Part shown: piece after piece, positions 9,936-21,200 of the stretch
Numbering within the stretch: the first letter of the stretch is position 1
Layout of the letters: every line of letters begins with the position of its first letter
Assembly: GCA_030435675.1 (NCBI GenBank)
Contig: CM059624.1
Coordinates: 1,884,769-1,948,768, forward strand
Direction of reading: 5' to 3'
Source of the DNA: Steinernema hermaphroditum
Taxonomy: Eukaryota > Nematoda > Chromadorea > Rhabditida > Steinernematidae
Length of the DNA: 64,000 bases
Position numbers and translations under genes: made by a program
The notes under the pieces: generated by a model
Database searches by the model: none
What the model saw: the letters and a program-made list of their open reading frames with translations, nothing else
Told to the model about the DNA's origin: nothing

Positions 9936-12164
9936 GAGCAGAACTGACCAACTTCAGTTAATCAGTGTAAAAACGACAAAAATAGATTGTTTTCGTGATC
10001 TTTAAAGACATCAACGATGATAGACTAGCGTTGGCGCACCGTTGTAAAATGAAAAAGATGAGGAAGTGACAAGAGATATCTTCAGATTTGAGCGATAAAA
10101 CAGTGAATCTGCTGATGAAACAGTCAGCATCCGTCGATGGAATGTGTCGTTTGCACTTTCCTCGATCAAATGATCAACTATTCAAGCGAGGCGGTCACAA
10201 CGTCGTCGACAGAAATAGAATATTGACGTCGCATCTAATGTGTTCTAGTCATAACACGCGGACTAAAAACAGGATCCGAAGATTCCTTCTTTTACACTGA
10301 AGTTTCGTTTAATCGACTGTCAGAGTTTACTGAATATCCTTGCCATTACGCCATGCACTGACCTGCATTCAAGGTTGAGGGATTTGAACTCGGCATGTGC
10401 TTCACATATCATGTGTTTGATCGATCGAATTTTCGAGAAATATTATTGTTTTTCGCTGATTTGCACTTTGATCATATCTGATGATTATAGACTTCTCAAA
10501 ATGTCATCATATAAACCGGAAATCTAGGAAATCATTTAAGAAACACGTCAAAAAATCCGAAGATAGAGGGTAGAGGAAAGAGCCAGAATTAGTCAAAAGG
10601 TCGGGGATTCGGATCCTCAAAAAATCGATAGAAAAAAGGCTGAAACCTTGAAGTATAATCTAACTTTAGCAGCAGGCTACTCTCCCTCGAGCCTTCATGA
10701 TAGAGCTCCACTAAATATCCATAGATTATTCATCTAGCATCGGGAATTGAGTTTCAGTTTTCAGAAATCCACTTGCCAACGTTGGCTTTTCCTGAAAAGC
10801 GACAATCTGAAAGAAAGGCAACGCCAAAGATCAGCATTTTATTTCAGACAGCGCTAAAATATCATGCATAATCTGGCACTAGATGTACATGTATTCTAAG
10901 GAACTCTATCTGGAGCAGCTCATTCGGAATACACTCCTCTCATCAATAATAATCTTGGTCACAAGTGGCCAAGAGAATGGGGTAGTCTGCAAAGCAATTG
11001 GTACAGCACACGCACATACAGAACCTGTTCAAGCGACACGAAAATGCGGTGAGTAACGCTAGATCATCAGCTTCTTAATCATCACGGGAAGATGAAGAAT
11101 AAGGCAGATAGTAGTTCCTATTTTCCTATTTGTTTATGTTTCCTATGATAGCTAACGCTTCATAAGCAACGGCTATGAACTGATCATTGCTGATCATTGG
11201 TTATCAAAAATCACGATGATTCATAAAAGCCATAAAAAAGACGATGTTTGCTCAAGCGGAGTCGCTGCAATTCACGTGAAGCCTAAGCGCCAAGGACCAC
11301 AATCCTCGAGGCAGCGGATTCATGTGACAGCTGTTTGTATGCACAGCCCTGCCACCAGCCACACATGCATCCAACGTGACGATCTCATCGTTCGCAAAAG
11401 GCGATCACGCGCTCCCAAAAGTCACGACTGACGCGGTTTTGCCACCGCCATGAAACGCCTTCCAAACGCGGACCGGTTAATGGCGATTTTAGTCAACAGA
11501 GTCCACGAGGGTCGTCAGAAAACAACCGACTATGCGGTTTCGAAACGACGCAACTGAGCGGACTTTGGAACTGATGTGTGATCAGGGGCGACCGTCGAGA
11601 ACGTTCGCCGCGATGGTGCAGACGGTCACTGGCCGAGAGGTCATCCTTTCGAAAGTGCTTTCACAAGCGTCCTGACGGTCTTTCCTAGTAGATGATACAT
11701 CCCCAAATAGCGTCGACAAACAGGCGGATGTGCAAGTATTTTCGAAAAGGTGACCTTTTTGGACAGAGATCTCGCTGGCTCCCCGGTCTACCCAGGGCCA
11801 TATGCTGTGGATGGTCGATCGATTGGGGATGACCATCAAAATGACGAAATGATGGGAGACTCTTTCAAAAATATTCATTATGCGTGAACGCTGCTAATGA
11901 GAGCAGATTCGGCGAATAGATCAACTGGCAAATTACACATGATGGATCACATACTGAAAATAAGCAAAAATGCCCTTGATTAGGTTAAAAAGCATGACTG
12001 GACAGATCGTACTAGTTTTACAAGTACGCCATCACAACAAGCACGATGCAACTCGAGCACTACGGACAAACAATAGCTTTGAAAGAGAACGAATGAAAGA
12101 GACGTTCGATCAATCAATCGGTCATAGCAGCATAGTATAGTCTGTGCTCCACCGCACAGACCAT
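9936..12164. other. intergenic, nothing supported
   Basis: Only short frames without domains occur. A 36-codon ATG frame at 11,450-11,557 has protein-like composition but stops, and nothing spliced extends it. I see no RNA gene here. Confidence 0.35.
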
Positions 12165-12246
12165 GCAGCGGTGTCCGAGTGGTTAAGGAGTTTGACTCGA
12201 AATCAAATGGGCTCTGCCCGCGTAGGTTCGAATCCTGCTCGCTGCG
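12165..12246 (+). tRNA. tRNA-Ser (anticodon CGA)
   Basis: This is an 82-nt class II tRNA. The acceptor stem GCAGCG pairs with CGCTGC, the D arm carries GTCCGAGTGGTTAAGG, the anticodon loop is CTCGAAA, the long variable arm is GGGCTCTGCCC, and the T arm is GGTTCGAATCC. A run of five T starts a few bases after the 3' end and serves as Pol III terminator. Confidence 0.95.
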
Positions 12247-12368
12247 AAACTTTTTGTCCTCTTCCAGTTTTAACGTTTTTTTTCTTTTCATGAAACGTTG
12301 GCTCTTATGTCGTTTAAGGTCGTTTAAAAATTTAAACGTAATGAATTTGAAGCAAAAGCAAAAATGAT

Positions 12369-12453
12369 TCCAACCAGCCGGATTCGAACCAGCGACCTAA
12401 GGATATCTGACCAACACTACAGTCCTCCGCTCTACCAACTGAGCTATGGTTGG
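12369..12453 (-). tRNA. tRNA-Tyr (anticodon GTA) with intron
   Basis: On the minus strand the acceptor CCAACCA pairs with TGGTTGG. The A box is TAGCTCAGTTGG and the B box GGTTCGAATCC. The anticodon region reads GGACTGTAG, then an insertion of about 12 nt, then ATCCTTAGG, the usual place and size of the tRNA-Tyr intron in animals. It lies tail-to-tail with tRNA-Ser. Confidence 0.93.
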
Positions 12454-14210
12454 ACGATTTCAACGTCTGCTGGGAACTGATATCACGGTTTTGTCGGACT
12501 GCTCGATCGGCCTCTAGCCTGCTACTCAAACATCTTTCGCTCTGATCAAAGTCCGCTCTCCAGAGACTCATCTCAAACTGATAAAATACGCATTTTAGGA
12601 CTTCGACGTGCTTATCAAGGTTCCACTCGTGACACTTTGTATTATGATCGTGGGAAGCTCCTTTTAAAAGAAATTGCGAAAAAAAAACTTTCTTCAATAG
12701 ATAGCAGGAAACAACCAGGATAACAGATCCCCTTTCAGGCAAATATGGAATATAATGATACATATTGGCACACATCGCAGAAGAATCACAAAGCGTTTGT
12801 TTATCGCTTTCACCCGCACCTATGAGAAACATCAGCTCGACTGGTCTACTCGATGGAACCCCGCCATATGCCCATGCAACCCTATCTCTGCTAAAATCCA
12901 CAAAAACATGTTTGTTTTTCCCATCCACTTCCCATCTCCTGAGGAGAGGGTAACAAACATATTTCACAACCGCGATGAATTGCGAAAAAAGTGCAGCTGC
13001 ACCGACGATGGGGTAATCCTACGAGATGGACTTTTTGTTTACGGAGGTTGTTTACAATATTTACACTTTATAGGGAAGAAGACGACGACAAAATTGGTCT
13101 TTACCTTGACTAGCGCGTCGTTTTGCATTGAATAGTGGCCATAGGTACGCTTTATCTCGAGGACCCAAAGAAAGAGACCATTTTTAAGGGAATCAGATTC
13201 TCCTGGTCACTTTTTTTTTATTACTAAATATCTTCATTATAAGATGAAAGCGTCAAGTGACCGGCACCTAAAGCCATAATGATAGCATATACACCCGGAA
13301 GACACGTGTACTTTATAGCGCCGTTTGGCTCTTATCAGGTTTCCCATCCTATGACCACACCCGGACTCTTCATATCACTGAAATTTGATGTCAGCCATCA
13401 AAAAAGACATTGACCGCTGCCCATGTGAACGCTACTCTAATGCTGATAAGGCCACATGTTGGTCTCCAAACGGCTAAAGGAATCAAACTTCAACTATACG
13501 GAAAACTAAAAAGGGTCTATTAGAAGGCCAACGTTCCGTGCACGATTGTTAGCTTTGTAAGATTGGACAGTGAAGAGGCGGCAGAATGAGTAGAATAAAA
13601 AAAGCTGGACTACTTTGTCTATGTATAAGACATTCTTTTATAGCCCCATTCGGAGACTGAGTATCCAGTACCCACTGGCGATACCGAAAAACCTGATTTG
13701 TGGAGAAAAACACGATTTTTGGGTATTTCGACGATGTTGGGGAACACCGTCATGGAATGTTTTTGACATCGAGAGACGAACACGTGGAACTGAACCTGCC
13801 ACTGACGCATCATTACATAAAGCCGGCTCTGATATCGTTCAAAGTGGAAGTAGATTGACTTCCCGTGGCCATGCGAGTAGAGTCTAGTGGTGGTGACAAT
13901 CTTCTTACTAAGACGCTGAAGGCGGAAGAAGCAAGCCACAGCAGTGTGATATGCCTCGTTTGTGCCATAACAAGAAGCTTCTGAGATCGATGGCAACGGG
14001 TCTATGGAAAAATGCAGAACTTTCTCGATTTTTCTTTATCATATACATGAGGACTGCGTGTGAATCTAGAAAATGTAGCTTCTGATACAAATCGCTCAGC
14101 TTGAGGAAACACTTTATTTTCTGTAGCAGTTCTTGATTTTGGAGCGGCAACACATCTCGTCGTCGGGCAGTCCCGTACCCACCGACAAGCGACCTACGTT
14201 TTAAGAACCT
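12454..14210. other. intergenic with decayed repeat fragments
   Basis: Open frames at 12,755-13,135 and 13,619-13,996 show no domain. A fragment near 13,412-13,470 (CCGCTGCCCATGTGAACGC) matches 14,345-14,400 and 16,790-16,840, the upstream flank of MDTVPF copies. Otherwise I see nothing. Confidence 0.35.
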
Positions 14211-14740
14211 GATTTTGTTTGGCAAAAACAGAGTCTTTCCCAAACAGCTCGTTTTGTCGCAAAAAAAAAATGAAGAAATAATGGCAGTTTGCATTCTAGA
14301 ATGTGTCGACTGTACTTGGTTTGGACGTGGACTCGCAAAGAAGACATCGACCACTGCCCATATGAGCGCCACTGTGACGCCGATAAAGCCACACGCTGAT
14401 CAGCAAAGTGAATTAAGGCGCTCTGTGTCCGTCGGTCCCGGGCTCCGAAATGAGGTATCGGCTCACACGCAGTCCTTATCTATATCAACCGTCAACCGGC
14501 TCACGGATCGGCCGAGCGGCCTACCGATCTAATCCGATTCGCAATCAGGTTCTTGAGGGGATTACTACCAGTGGGCTTTATTACGAACCGAATATGGCCT
14601 TGCTCCACCATGTTGACAGTTTCAGCTGCTATGGCCACGATTTGAAAAGCGATTCAAGGCACTTTTGGATCTTACACAGAATATTCATTCGCAAACAGAT
14701 CGCACATGCCGAAAGATCGATGCACGACATTGATCGCATT
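14211..14740 (+). repeat. duplicated upstream flank of an MDTVPF gene, copy A
   Basis: Matches 16,669-17,130 over most of its length (shared CTAGAATGTGTCGAC, ATCGACCACTGCCCAT, GTTCTTGAGG, TGGCCTTGCTCCAC, ATTCATTCGCAAACAGATC). Part also matches 19,000-19,400, and its proximal end matches the flank at 58,740-58,830. This indicates duplication of gene plus 5' flank rather than retrocopies. Confidence 0.6.
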
Positions 14741-14759
14741 GTATGGAAAAACATATCTC

Positions 14760-15428
14760 AGAGTCGAGTCGAGTCGAGTTCGAGTCGCCTTTTTTGACTC
14801 GACTCGACTCGGCGACTCGGCCAAGTCCGACTCGACTCGACTCGACTCGACTCGGCGTGGTCCGACTCGGCTCGACTCGACTCGACTCGGCGTGGTCCGA
14901 CTCGACTGAAAGCGACCTTTCGAAATTCACAGAAGCGCTCAGTCACAGCGTGCTGAGACCCACAATTCGATCGCGGCATGCGAGCGCCATTGAAACTGTT
15001 GTGCGTACGGTAATACGGTTACTTGGCAATCAGGGTGATCTGTTCAAAACTACCGTCTCGCATTTCTGATTACTTCTAGTGAAGCGGTTTCAGAGGGATT
15101 CTGCTTACTGTTTCTTCGCTGGATGGCCATGGCCATGAATTAGACTGCATCTGTCATGGCCATGGCCGATGCATTCTCGACACACAGGACATTAAATCAA
15201 ACACCATGGCATTGAAAGCGAAGAGCAAACGTACGAAATATTCGCTTTTTCAATACGATAGTTCAAAATTCTGAGTCCCGCCGCGCTATGATTGATCACT
15301 TTTATGGAGTTAAAAAATGTCTCGGTGACTCGACTCGACTCGAAAAATCCGACTCGACTCGACTCGACTCGGAAAGACCGACTCGACTCGACTCGACTCG
15401 ACTCGGTGACTCGGCGTTTTCTGACTCG
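14760..15428. mobile_element. foldback-like element with (GAGTC)n / (GACTC)n ends
   Basis: The left end is a (GAGTC)n run that switches strand to (GACTC)n around a T6 spacer, forming a hairpin, and extends to about 14,907. The right end is (GACTC)n at 15,325-15,428. The interior (about 420 bp) is non-coding. Compared with the copy at 19.4 kb, this block interrupts the 5' flank between the sequence matching 19,357-19,390 and the CDS start. Frames across the arrays are translation artefacts. Confidence 0.5.
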
Positions 15429-15476
15429 AATGCCAACCCTATCTCAGACCATCCAGCGCTTGTCTTCACTTCCGCC

Positions 15477-16304
15477 ATGGACACTGTACCATTCACATTC
15501 TGCGACGCTGTTGTCGCGACGCTCACAAAACTTCCCAAGCCTCAATATCTATGGGGTGCCGTTCCGCAAACTCAAGGGAGCATATGGGACGCCGCTGTGC
15601 AAAGCCATAAGGAGATGCGTCTGTCCTTGACGCTCTGCATCGGCTATGATAATGGAATGTTCAGCTACATTTCAGGAATGAAGGTGCAATATCTCAGCTT
15701 TGCGGAATTGCGGAATCTCCCGGAGAAATACACACGCATCACTGCCGTGATCATAACGGATATGAAGTATATACCCAAGGGTTCTTATGAAGGGAACATT
15801 TCGGAACTCTTAACATTTGCGAGGCGCGTCATCAATGAAGCCAACCTTGTCATTTCTATCCAGGATCAGGAGACGGAAGCTGTTAACGATTGTTTCCCGC
15901 TGCTTTCTGTCATCAATTTCCGGAACATTCTCTTTCCAACATTTCCTCTCCCTTTGCAGTACAACAGTTTTTTGGACGAGCAAGTACACTCAGAGTGTTT
16001 GGAAAGAGTGGCGATTCTTCATCCAAGCATGTGGCCAAGAGAAAGATTGCAAATTCTAGAAAAAAACATGAACAAGAGAGATGATAGAACATATCTTTCT
16101 AGATGCAAGGAGGCCACACGCTCCAACTTCGAAGTCCGCACCGCCATCCGCTCCAACGATAGACTTACGTATCACCTGTTCTACCTCACCATTGCGCTAA
16201 ATCCGGATTCAAAATCTGTAATAGATCAAAACGTGCGTACATTGAGGGAAGAACTATGTTTAATGTCGCAACCTGCACCGAAGAAGAAGTTAAAGATGGA
16301 GTGA
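15477..16304 (+). CDS. MDTVPF-family protein, copy 2 (intact)
   Basis: A single-exon gene of 275 residues. The ATG at 15,477 is chosen because MDTVPFTFCDAVVATL aligns with every other copy and the preceding CTTCCGCCATGG context is shared with the copy at 19,409; the frame upstream runs through a GACTC array. Family landmarks in order are LPKPQ.LWGA, H.EMR, LRNLPEKYTRI, LLTFARRVINEAN, FPLLSVINFRN, YNSFLD.QVHS and WPRERLQILEKNM. It has a longer C-terminal extension ending PKKKLKME, a possible nuclear localisation signal. No frame break, signal peptide or membrane segment. The F-box resemblance of the N-terminus is only suggestive. Confidence 0.75.
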   Translation: MDTVPFTFCDAVVATLTKLPKPQYLWGAVPQTQGSIWDAAVQSHKEMRLSLTLCIGYDNGMFSYISGMKVQYLSFAELRNLPEKYTRITAVIITDMKYIPKGSYEGNISELLTFARRVINEANLVISIQDQETEAVNDCFPLLSVINFRNILFPTFPLPLQYNSFLDEQVHSECLERVAILHPSMWPRERLQILEKNMNKRDDRTYLSRCKEATRSNFEVRTAIRSNDRLTYHLFYLTIALNPDSKSVIDQNVRTLREELCLMSQPAPKKKLKME

Positions 16305-16668
16305 CACCGAGTATTTACGTTCTTTGATGTGCATCCTGAGATATTTTGCATGGTGAATCACATTGATTCAAGAATAAATGAATAAATACATAGCTAGACA
16401 GTGATAAGCGATACGATCAAGGACGACCTGTACATGGATATTATTGCGTTGTTAAGTTGAAAACGGGTCACTGTTGCAACGATTGTTTGCTTACGTAAAA
16501 CACATATATTTTTCATTTGGTATTCACCATTGGCACTTCGAAAGATCAGCTTATTTTGGACCAACATTCGGATTTCTCGTTCGTAGAGTACAAGGGGTTT
16601 GGGGTCACAAAATACTCGAATTTTCTTTATCTTACTCTGAGTGGCTTCCTCTGATATCATCATTTGTG

Positions 16669-17130
16669 AAGTCCTATGCAAACAGCTCATTTCGTCGCAA
16701 AAAAATAAAAACATCGGCGGTTTTCATCCTAGAATGTGTCGACCTCTTTAGATCGTTTAGACTTGGACTCGTCCTAGCGAAAAAGGACATCGACCACTGC
16801 CCATGTGATTGCCACTGTGACACCGATAAGGGCACAAACTGAGTCCGAAATGGGCTCAGGCCAGAGACGGGCACCGGCTGATGTCTATATCTGTATCAGC
16901 CGTTAACGGGCTCGTGGATCGACTAGTCTAGCTAATCCGATCCGTTCGTGCCCATTTCTGACTCGGACTTGGGTTCTTGAGGATATTACTGTCACTGGCA
17001 TTTACTATGAATCGAATGTGGCCTTGCTCCACTATCTCGATGTCATCGGCTCAATTCTTATGGAAGCGCTTTGCAAAAGGGGTCAAGACGGAATGTTCAT
17101 TCGCAAACAGATCACACTTATCGAAGGAGC
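16669..17130 (+). repeat. duplicated upstream flank of an MDTVPF gene, copy B
   Basis: Homologous to 14,211-14,740 (see there). It leads directly into the broken MDTVPF copy that follows. Confidence 0.6.
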
Positions 17131-17775
17131 GTATTTGCCCAAAGTCCAACCTTTTGGGAGTATTTTTTTTTGGGATTGAGGAACTGCTGAATCTTCCAGA
17201 GAAATACACATGTATCTCTTCGACTCTAATCGCAGAGTGTAGAGATTTCAAAAAGCCTTCTTCTGAAAAGGACATTTTGCAACTTTTAGCCTTTTCGAGG
17301 CGCGTCATTAATGAAGGGAAAATTATCGTTCATATCTTTTATCAGGAGATGAAAGCTTTTACATTTACATTACATTTACTCTTGACTCAATGACATTCGT
17401 CATGCAAGAAATCTCATAATGCACAATGAAGAACCGCATATCACCGTTGTAGCTGCTTCTCTTCTTTCTTCGGCGGAGGGCACGACGTCGGAGTTGAAGG
17501 CGGCTGTCCCATCAGTGTGCGCGGGCTTCGAAGCAACAACAAAGCTTTATCCGTAAGTAGCGCGGAAGGTGGAGCTCGGCGGACGAAAGAAACCCATCGA
17601 CGGAGCGGTTCGAAGTTGGAGCGATTCTTTGGCTTGAGTGGGCGGCGCGGGTGGTCGGGCGGTGTTGACGGTCTTCTCGGCGAGATATAAGCTTTTAATG
17701 ATTGTTTTTCTCTTCTATCTGTCATTAACTTCGGGGCGATTGCTTTCCCAACATTTCCGCTACCTTTGCAGTAGG
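17130..17775 (+). pseudogene. MDTVPF-family copy 3, 5'-truncated and interrupted
   Basis: 17,130-17,355 encodes the middle of the family (LLNLPEKYTCIS, LAFSRRVINEG) but the MDTVPF start and first 60 or so residues are gone. The frame then runs into foreign sequence at about 17,360. The family resumes at about 17,695-17,775 (DNA matching the LLSVINF and YNSF region). The insert, 17,360-17,690, resembles the 3' flank of the minus-strand copy at 49,008-49,170, so a second family fragment sits inverted inside this one. Not functional. Confidence 0.65.
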
Positions 17776-19000
17776 CAAGACGGTGGAACTAAGGCTCTCT
17801 GGTGTTCCAGGACTTCCAAGAACCTGGGCGATCATTGTGCCAACAATGACGGCCTAGACCAACACAACTCATTCGGCGAACCTCAGAGACAGCGAACGGA
17901 CCGAAAGAGTGTAGTGGGATAGGAGTTTAACAAATCTTTTATCAGAGTCCTATCCCACCGATACAGAAATGTTTGAAAAAAAAAAATGTTTTTAGAGTCC
18001 TATTCCACTTCCCTCCCACAATAATCTTCTCGCGACGAAAAGACTGAGAGGGAAGATCTTTTTGAGAGATCTTTCATGGCTCATTACCGAAACATTACAA
18101 ACGATACAAACGCCTTTTCATTGGATTGTGTAATTTCTTTCTCTGTGTACACCGTTCCACGCCTTTTGAGAGCCGGGGCATACCGTTTGCTGTGTACATG
18201 CATATTCTACCCCTTTACATTCCATAATACTACAAGAAAACGTACACGGCAACCCACACTCAGCAACTAAATAGTGTATTTTCGACAGAAAACTCGTTTT
18301 GTTGAAAATACATTGTTATGCTCGGTGAATTTACTCTTCAGTCTGCATTCGTCACTGACAAGACGATGGGCATTCCGGAGGATAAGAACCGGAATGTTGG
18401 GACTACAGGAAAATAAAAAAAATTGGGCAGCAATGTCATATGACCGATGATGCGTTTTGCGATCACTGTGCCATTCAACTCATTTCTGATAGAACGAACG
18501 GAGGACCCGACCGATCGCTGGGGACACAAATGAAAGACGATTTCCACGAGTCCTTTTGATGTATCCCCTTAAAATAGTCTACACATTCACGTGAAGAGCT
18601 CGTCGTTCGTACCAAACGCACCGTAGTTTGATGTTCTGCAAGACGCCACTGCTCTCAGCAACCACGAAAGAAGACCCTCTTATCAATGCAATTTTAAAGA
18701 ACCGATAGTCATAATACAGTGGTTTGCTAAGATTGATCAAACAACAAAGTCTGTTAAAATGGAAAACTTGCTAGGGGTAAGTACTAGATGATGTTCATTG
18801 ACAATGACTTCTTTTACAATGAGCGTTGAAGATTTTTAAGTTAAAGAACTTAAGACAGCGGGGATTCGTTTTTGTGCTTACAACTTATTAGGGGTATCCT
18901 GTACTCATAAGTGTTGTAGTGACATAGGCATAAAACCTGATTTGGTCAACGTTAGAATGTGGTCGTGGCATCATAAGGTGAACACCTAGCTCTTCTAGCA
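17776..19000. other. intergenic with dispersed repeats
   Basis: 17,783-17,900 and 18,460-18,545 share motifs with 4345-4400 and 53,915-54,025 (GGCTCTCTGGTGTTCCAG-like; GATCGCTGGGGACACAAATG). No coding potential is convincing. The 300 bp before 19,400 resemble the MDTVPF 5' flank. Confidence 0.4.
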
Positions 19001-19408
19001 CATAGGCTCTTATAACACGTTATCGGCTTCGCTGGGCAACCCCATACCCAGAGAGATTCGATCTATGAAGCGAGAACCTGATTTTGATGGATGAAAACAT
19101 AGACTTGCTAGGCGACTTGGACGGCTGTGTATCTTTCGTCGTTTCGAGTATGAACTGGACCAACAACAAAGGAATTCGGCCGCGCTTTGGCGTTTTACGC
19201 AGAACATTCATTCACAACCTTCTGGAAGAGCCGCGCATGGCCTTAATCGCATTGTGGACCAAGTGGGTGAAGGACCGACCGCTCGCCACCGCGACACAAG
19301 TCTTAGGTCTTACAGCGAATATTCGTTCGCAAACCGATCGCATCTACGAAAAGCGATACAGGACATTGATCGCATTCTGCGGCAAAACCGTGTCAGTTCA
19401 CTCCCGCC

Positions 19409-20090
19409 ATGGACACAGTGCCGTTCATCTTCTGCGATGCCGTTGTCTCGACGCTCACGAATCTGCCCAACGTCCAACCTTTTCGGAGCACATGGGGTGC
19501 CGCTCTGGAAACTCATCAAAAGATGCGCCAAGAATTCAGACTCTATATCAACTGTAATGGTCGGAGATGGAACTATATGATTTCAGAACTACCTGAGCAG
19601 ACACGACATCTCATCTTTGAGGAACTACGGAACCTCCCTGAAAAATACACGCGAATCTCTTTTATTACCGTAGCAGACGCTAAGCATTGGACTTCTTCTG
19701 AAAAGAACATTTCGGAAGTTTTAACATTTGCGAGGCGCATCATCAATGAAGCATCAATTGGCATTTACATCGAGGATGAGAAGACAAACGACTTTAGTAA
19801 TTGTTTTTCACTGCTTTCTGTCATCAACTTCAAAGGGATCAATTTCTTGGCAACTCCTCTGCAACTCCCAGTACAACAGTTTTCTGGACGCCCAAGTGCA
19901 CTCAAGGCGTTTGAAAACAGTGATATCGCATGGAACACAAACGTGGCCGAGAACAACAATCCAGATTCTGGAAAAAAAGATGGAAAAGATACAGATCGGA
20001 GAGGGTACAGGTCAGAGAGAGTACCTTTATTACGTTGCTAGAAGGTCGTATGAATACCAACGGCACCGAGCGTCTCAGAATCAATCTTAG
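19409..20090 (+). pseudogene. MDTVPF-family copy 4, frameshifted
   Basis: The first 150 codons are open and canonical (MDTVPFIFCDAVVSTL, TWGAALETHQKMR, LRNLPEKYTRIS, LTFARRIINEAS, FSLLSVINF). At about 19,865-19,885 the family frame changes: the conserved YNSFLDAQVHS and following WP segment continue in the next frame to a stop at 20,090. Read without the shift the protein ends at 20,041 in a non-homologous tail. Either a recent pseudogene or an assembly indel. Confidence 0.65.
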
Positions 20091-20159
20091 TGTGCGTTGT
20101 ACTACTCACTGTTCTTAAGTAATATTGCATTAACAAAATTTTATTGTTTCAATATGTTA

Positions 20160-20300
20160 TTAAATTAGACAAAAACCGCGACGCGCTTCACGGGGCATCT
20201 GGGGATCGGCGAACCTCCAGAAATGGCGATGGATCTTCGAGTTATCGAGGCGTTTACGGTGACGAAGAGATTGAGAGATGACATTTGACACTCGGCTCAC
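20160..20300 (-). repeat. dispersed coding-like fragment (HRHF...FADPQMP)
   Basis: The minus strand encodes IHRHFWRFADPQMPREARR in a short frame. The same pattern recurs at 48,630-48,720 (HRHFRCFADSQMSHEARR) and in weaker DNA form at 3940-4080. Conservation of the reading suggests a decayed gene exon or element; I do not recognise the protein. Confidence 0.4.
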
Positions 20301-20612
20301 TTCAAACATAGCGTTCACAATATGATGACCATTCGCTATTCGATGTTTCGCTCTTATACAGAGACTATGAAAAAATGAATTGTATAAGAATTGACACCTA
20401 CAATTTTTGAGTGATTCACAACCATATGCTATCAATCTTCAGTCTCCATTTCGCAAACGCGTACTGTTCGTTTCAACATGTTTACGATAACATCACATCA
20501 CTGGTGCATATGATCGACTCATAGCGTCACTGTATGTCAACAGCGTTGTTTGCCTGGGCGGACGAGAGGAAAGACCGACGCGTTTCCGTCGATTTATTAT
20601 CGTCCGTCAGAT

Positions 20613-21200
20613 TCATTTAACAGTTATTTTTTTGCTGACCAGCGCTGTTTTCCGTTTTCCTCTTGTTTTTCGGTCTCTCGGCCTTGGTGCGTGCAGAATC
20701 ACGTCGTAGTTGTGGACGATGACAGAGCGTACTTCTGGACAGTTGATCTCATACGTGCAGGATGGGGGTTTTGGTTTTTGATAGGACAATACGCTTAGGT
20801 CCAAAACAACAGGGTAAGGAACGAATGGTCCAAGATTAGTACGGTTCCATGTCCATCTCTGTACTTTGAAATGAGATTGGAAGCAGGATTCTATGAGCGA
20901 ATACATTAGAGTATTTAGTACGAGGAGCTTCTTACCGCTGCTCCATTTCCGCATATACCCCTTTTTTGCATTCACTGGATATCGCTTGAGATGGGGAATG
21001 TCCACAGCTATGTAGCGCGGAGGTGAAATTATGGTATTTATCGCCGATAGCGATTCCAAACCGACCTGAAGGGGCGTTATGTACGAACATCTGATATATC
21101 TAGTTAGTCGAGTGATTGGGTCCCGCCGCGATCCTTGCAGACGACCGTAGCGGGTGGGCTGCGCGCCGCTGCGATTGAGCCGTTTAGGCTTTTGTTTCAA
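20613..21200 (-). CDS. possible coding exon of 195 codons, unknown
   Basis: A long minus-strand frame, basic throughout (about one in five residues Lys/Arg), with no domain I know. It has no ATG at its start (first in-frame ATG is about codon 84) and no obvious splice partner, so it may be chance. Listed because its length is unusual for this AT-rich stretch. Confidence 0.2.
   Translation of the reverse strand: MKQKPKRLNRSGAQPTRYGRLQGSRRDPITRLTRYIRCSYITPLQVGLESLSAINTIISPPRYIAVDIPHLKRYPVNAKKGYMRKWSSGKKLLVLNTLMYSLIESCFQSHFKVQRWTWNRTNLGPFVPYPVVLDLSVLSYQKPKPPSCTYEINCPEVRSVIVHNYDVILHAPRPRDRKTRGKRKTALVSKKITVK

Noticed and set aside
12755..13135. 126-codon frame after the tRNA pair
   Set aside because: Overlaps frames on other strands, has no domain, no splice context and no codon bias.
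14685..14979. Open frames rich in ESSRV / TRLDS
   Set aside because: Translation of the GACTC pentamer array on both strands; no independent evidence of coding.
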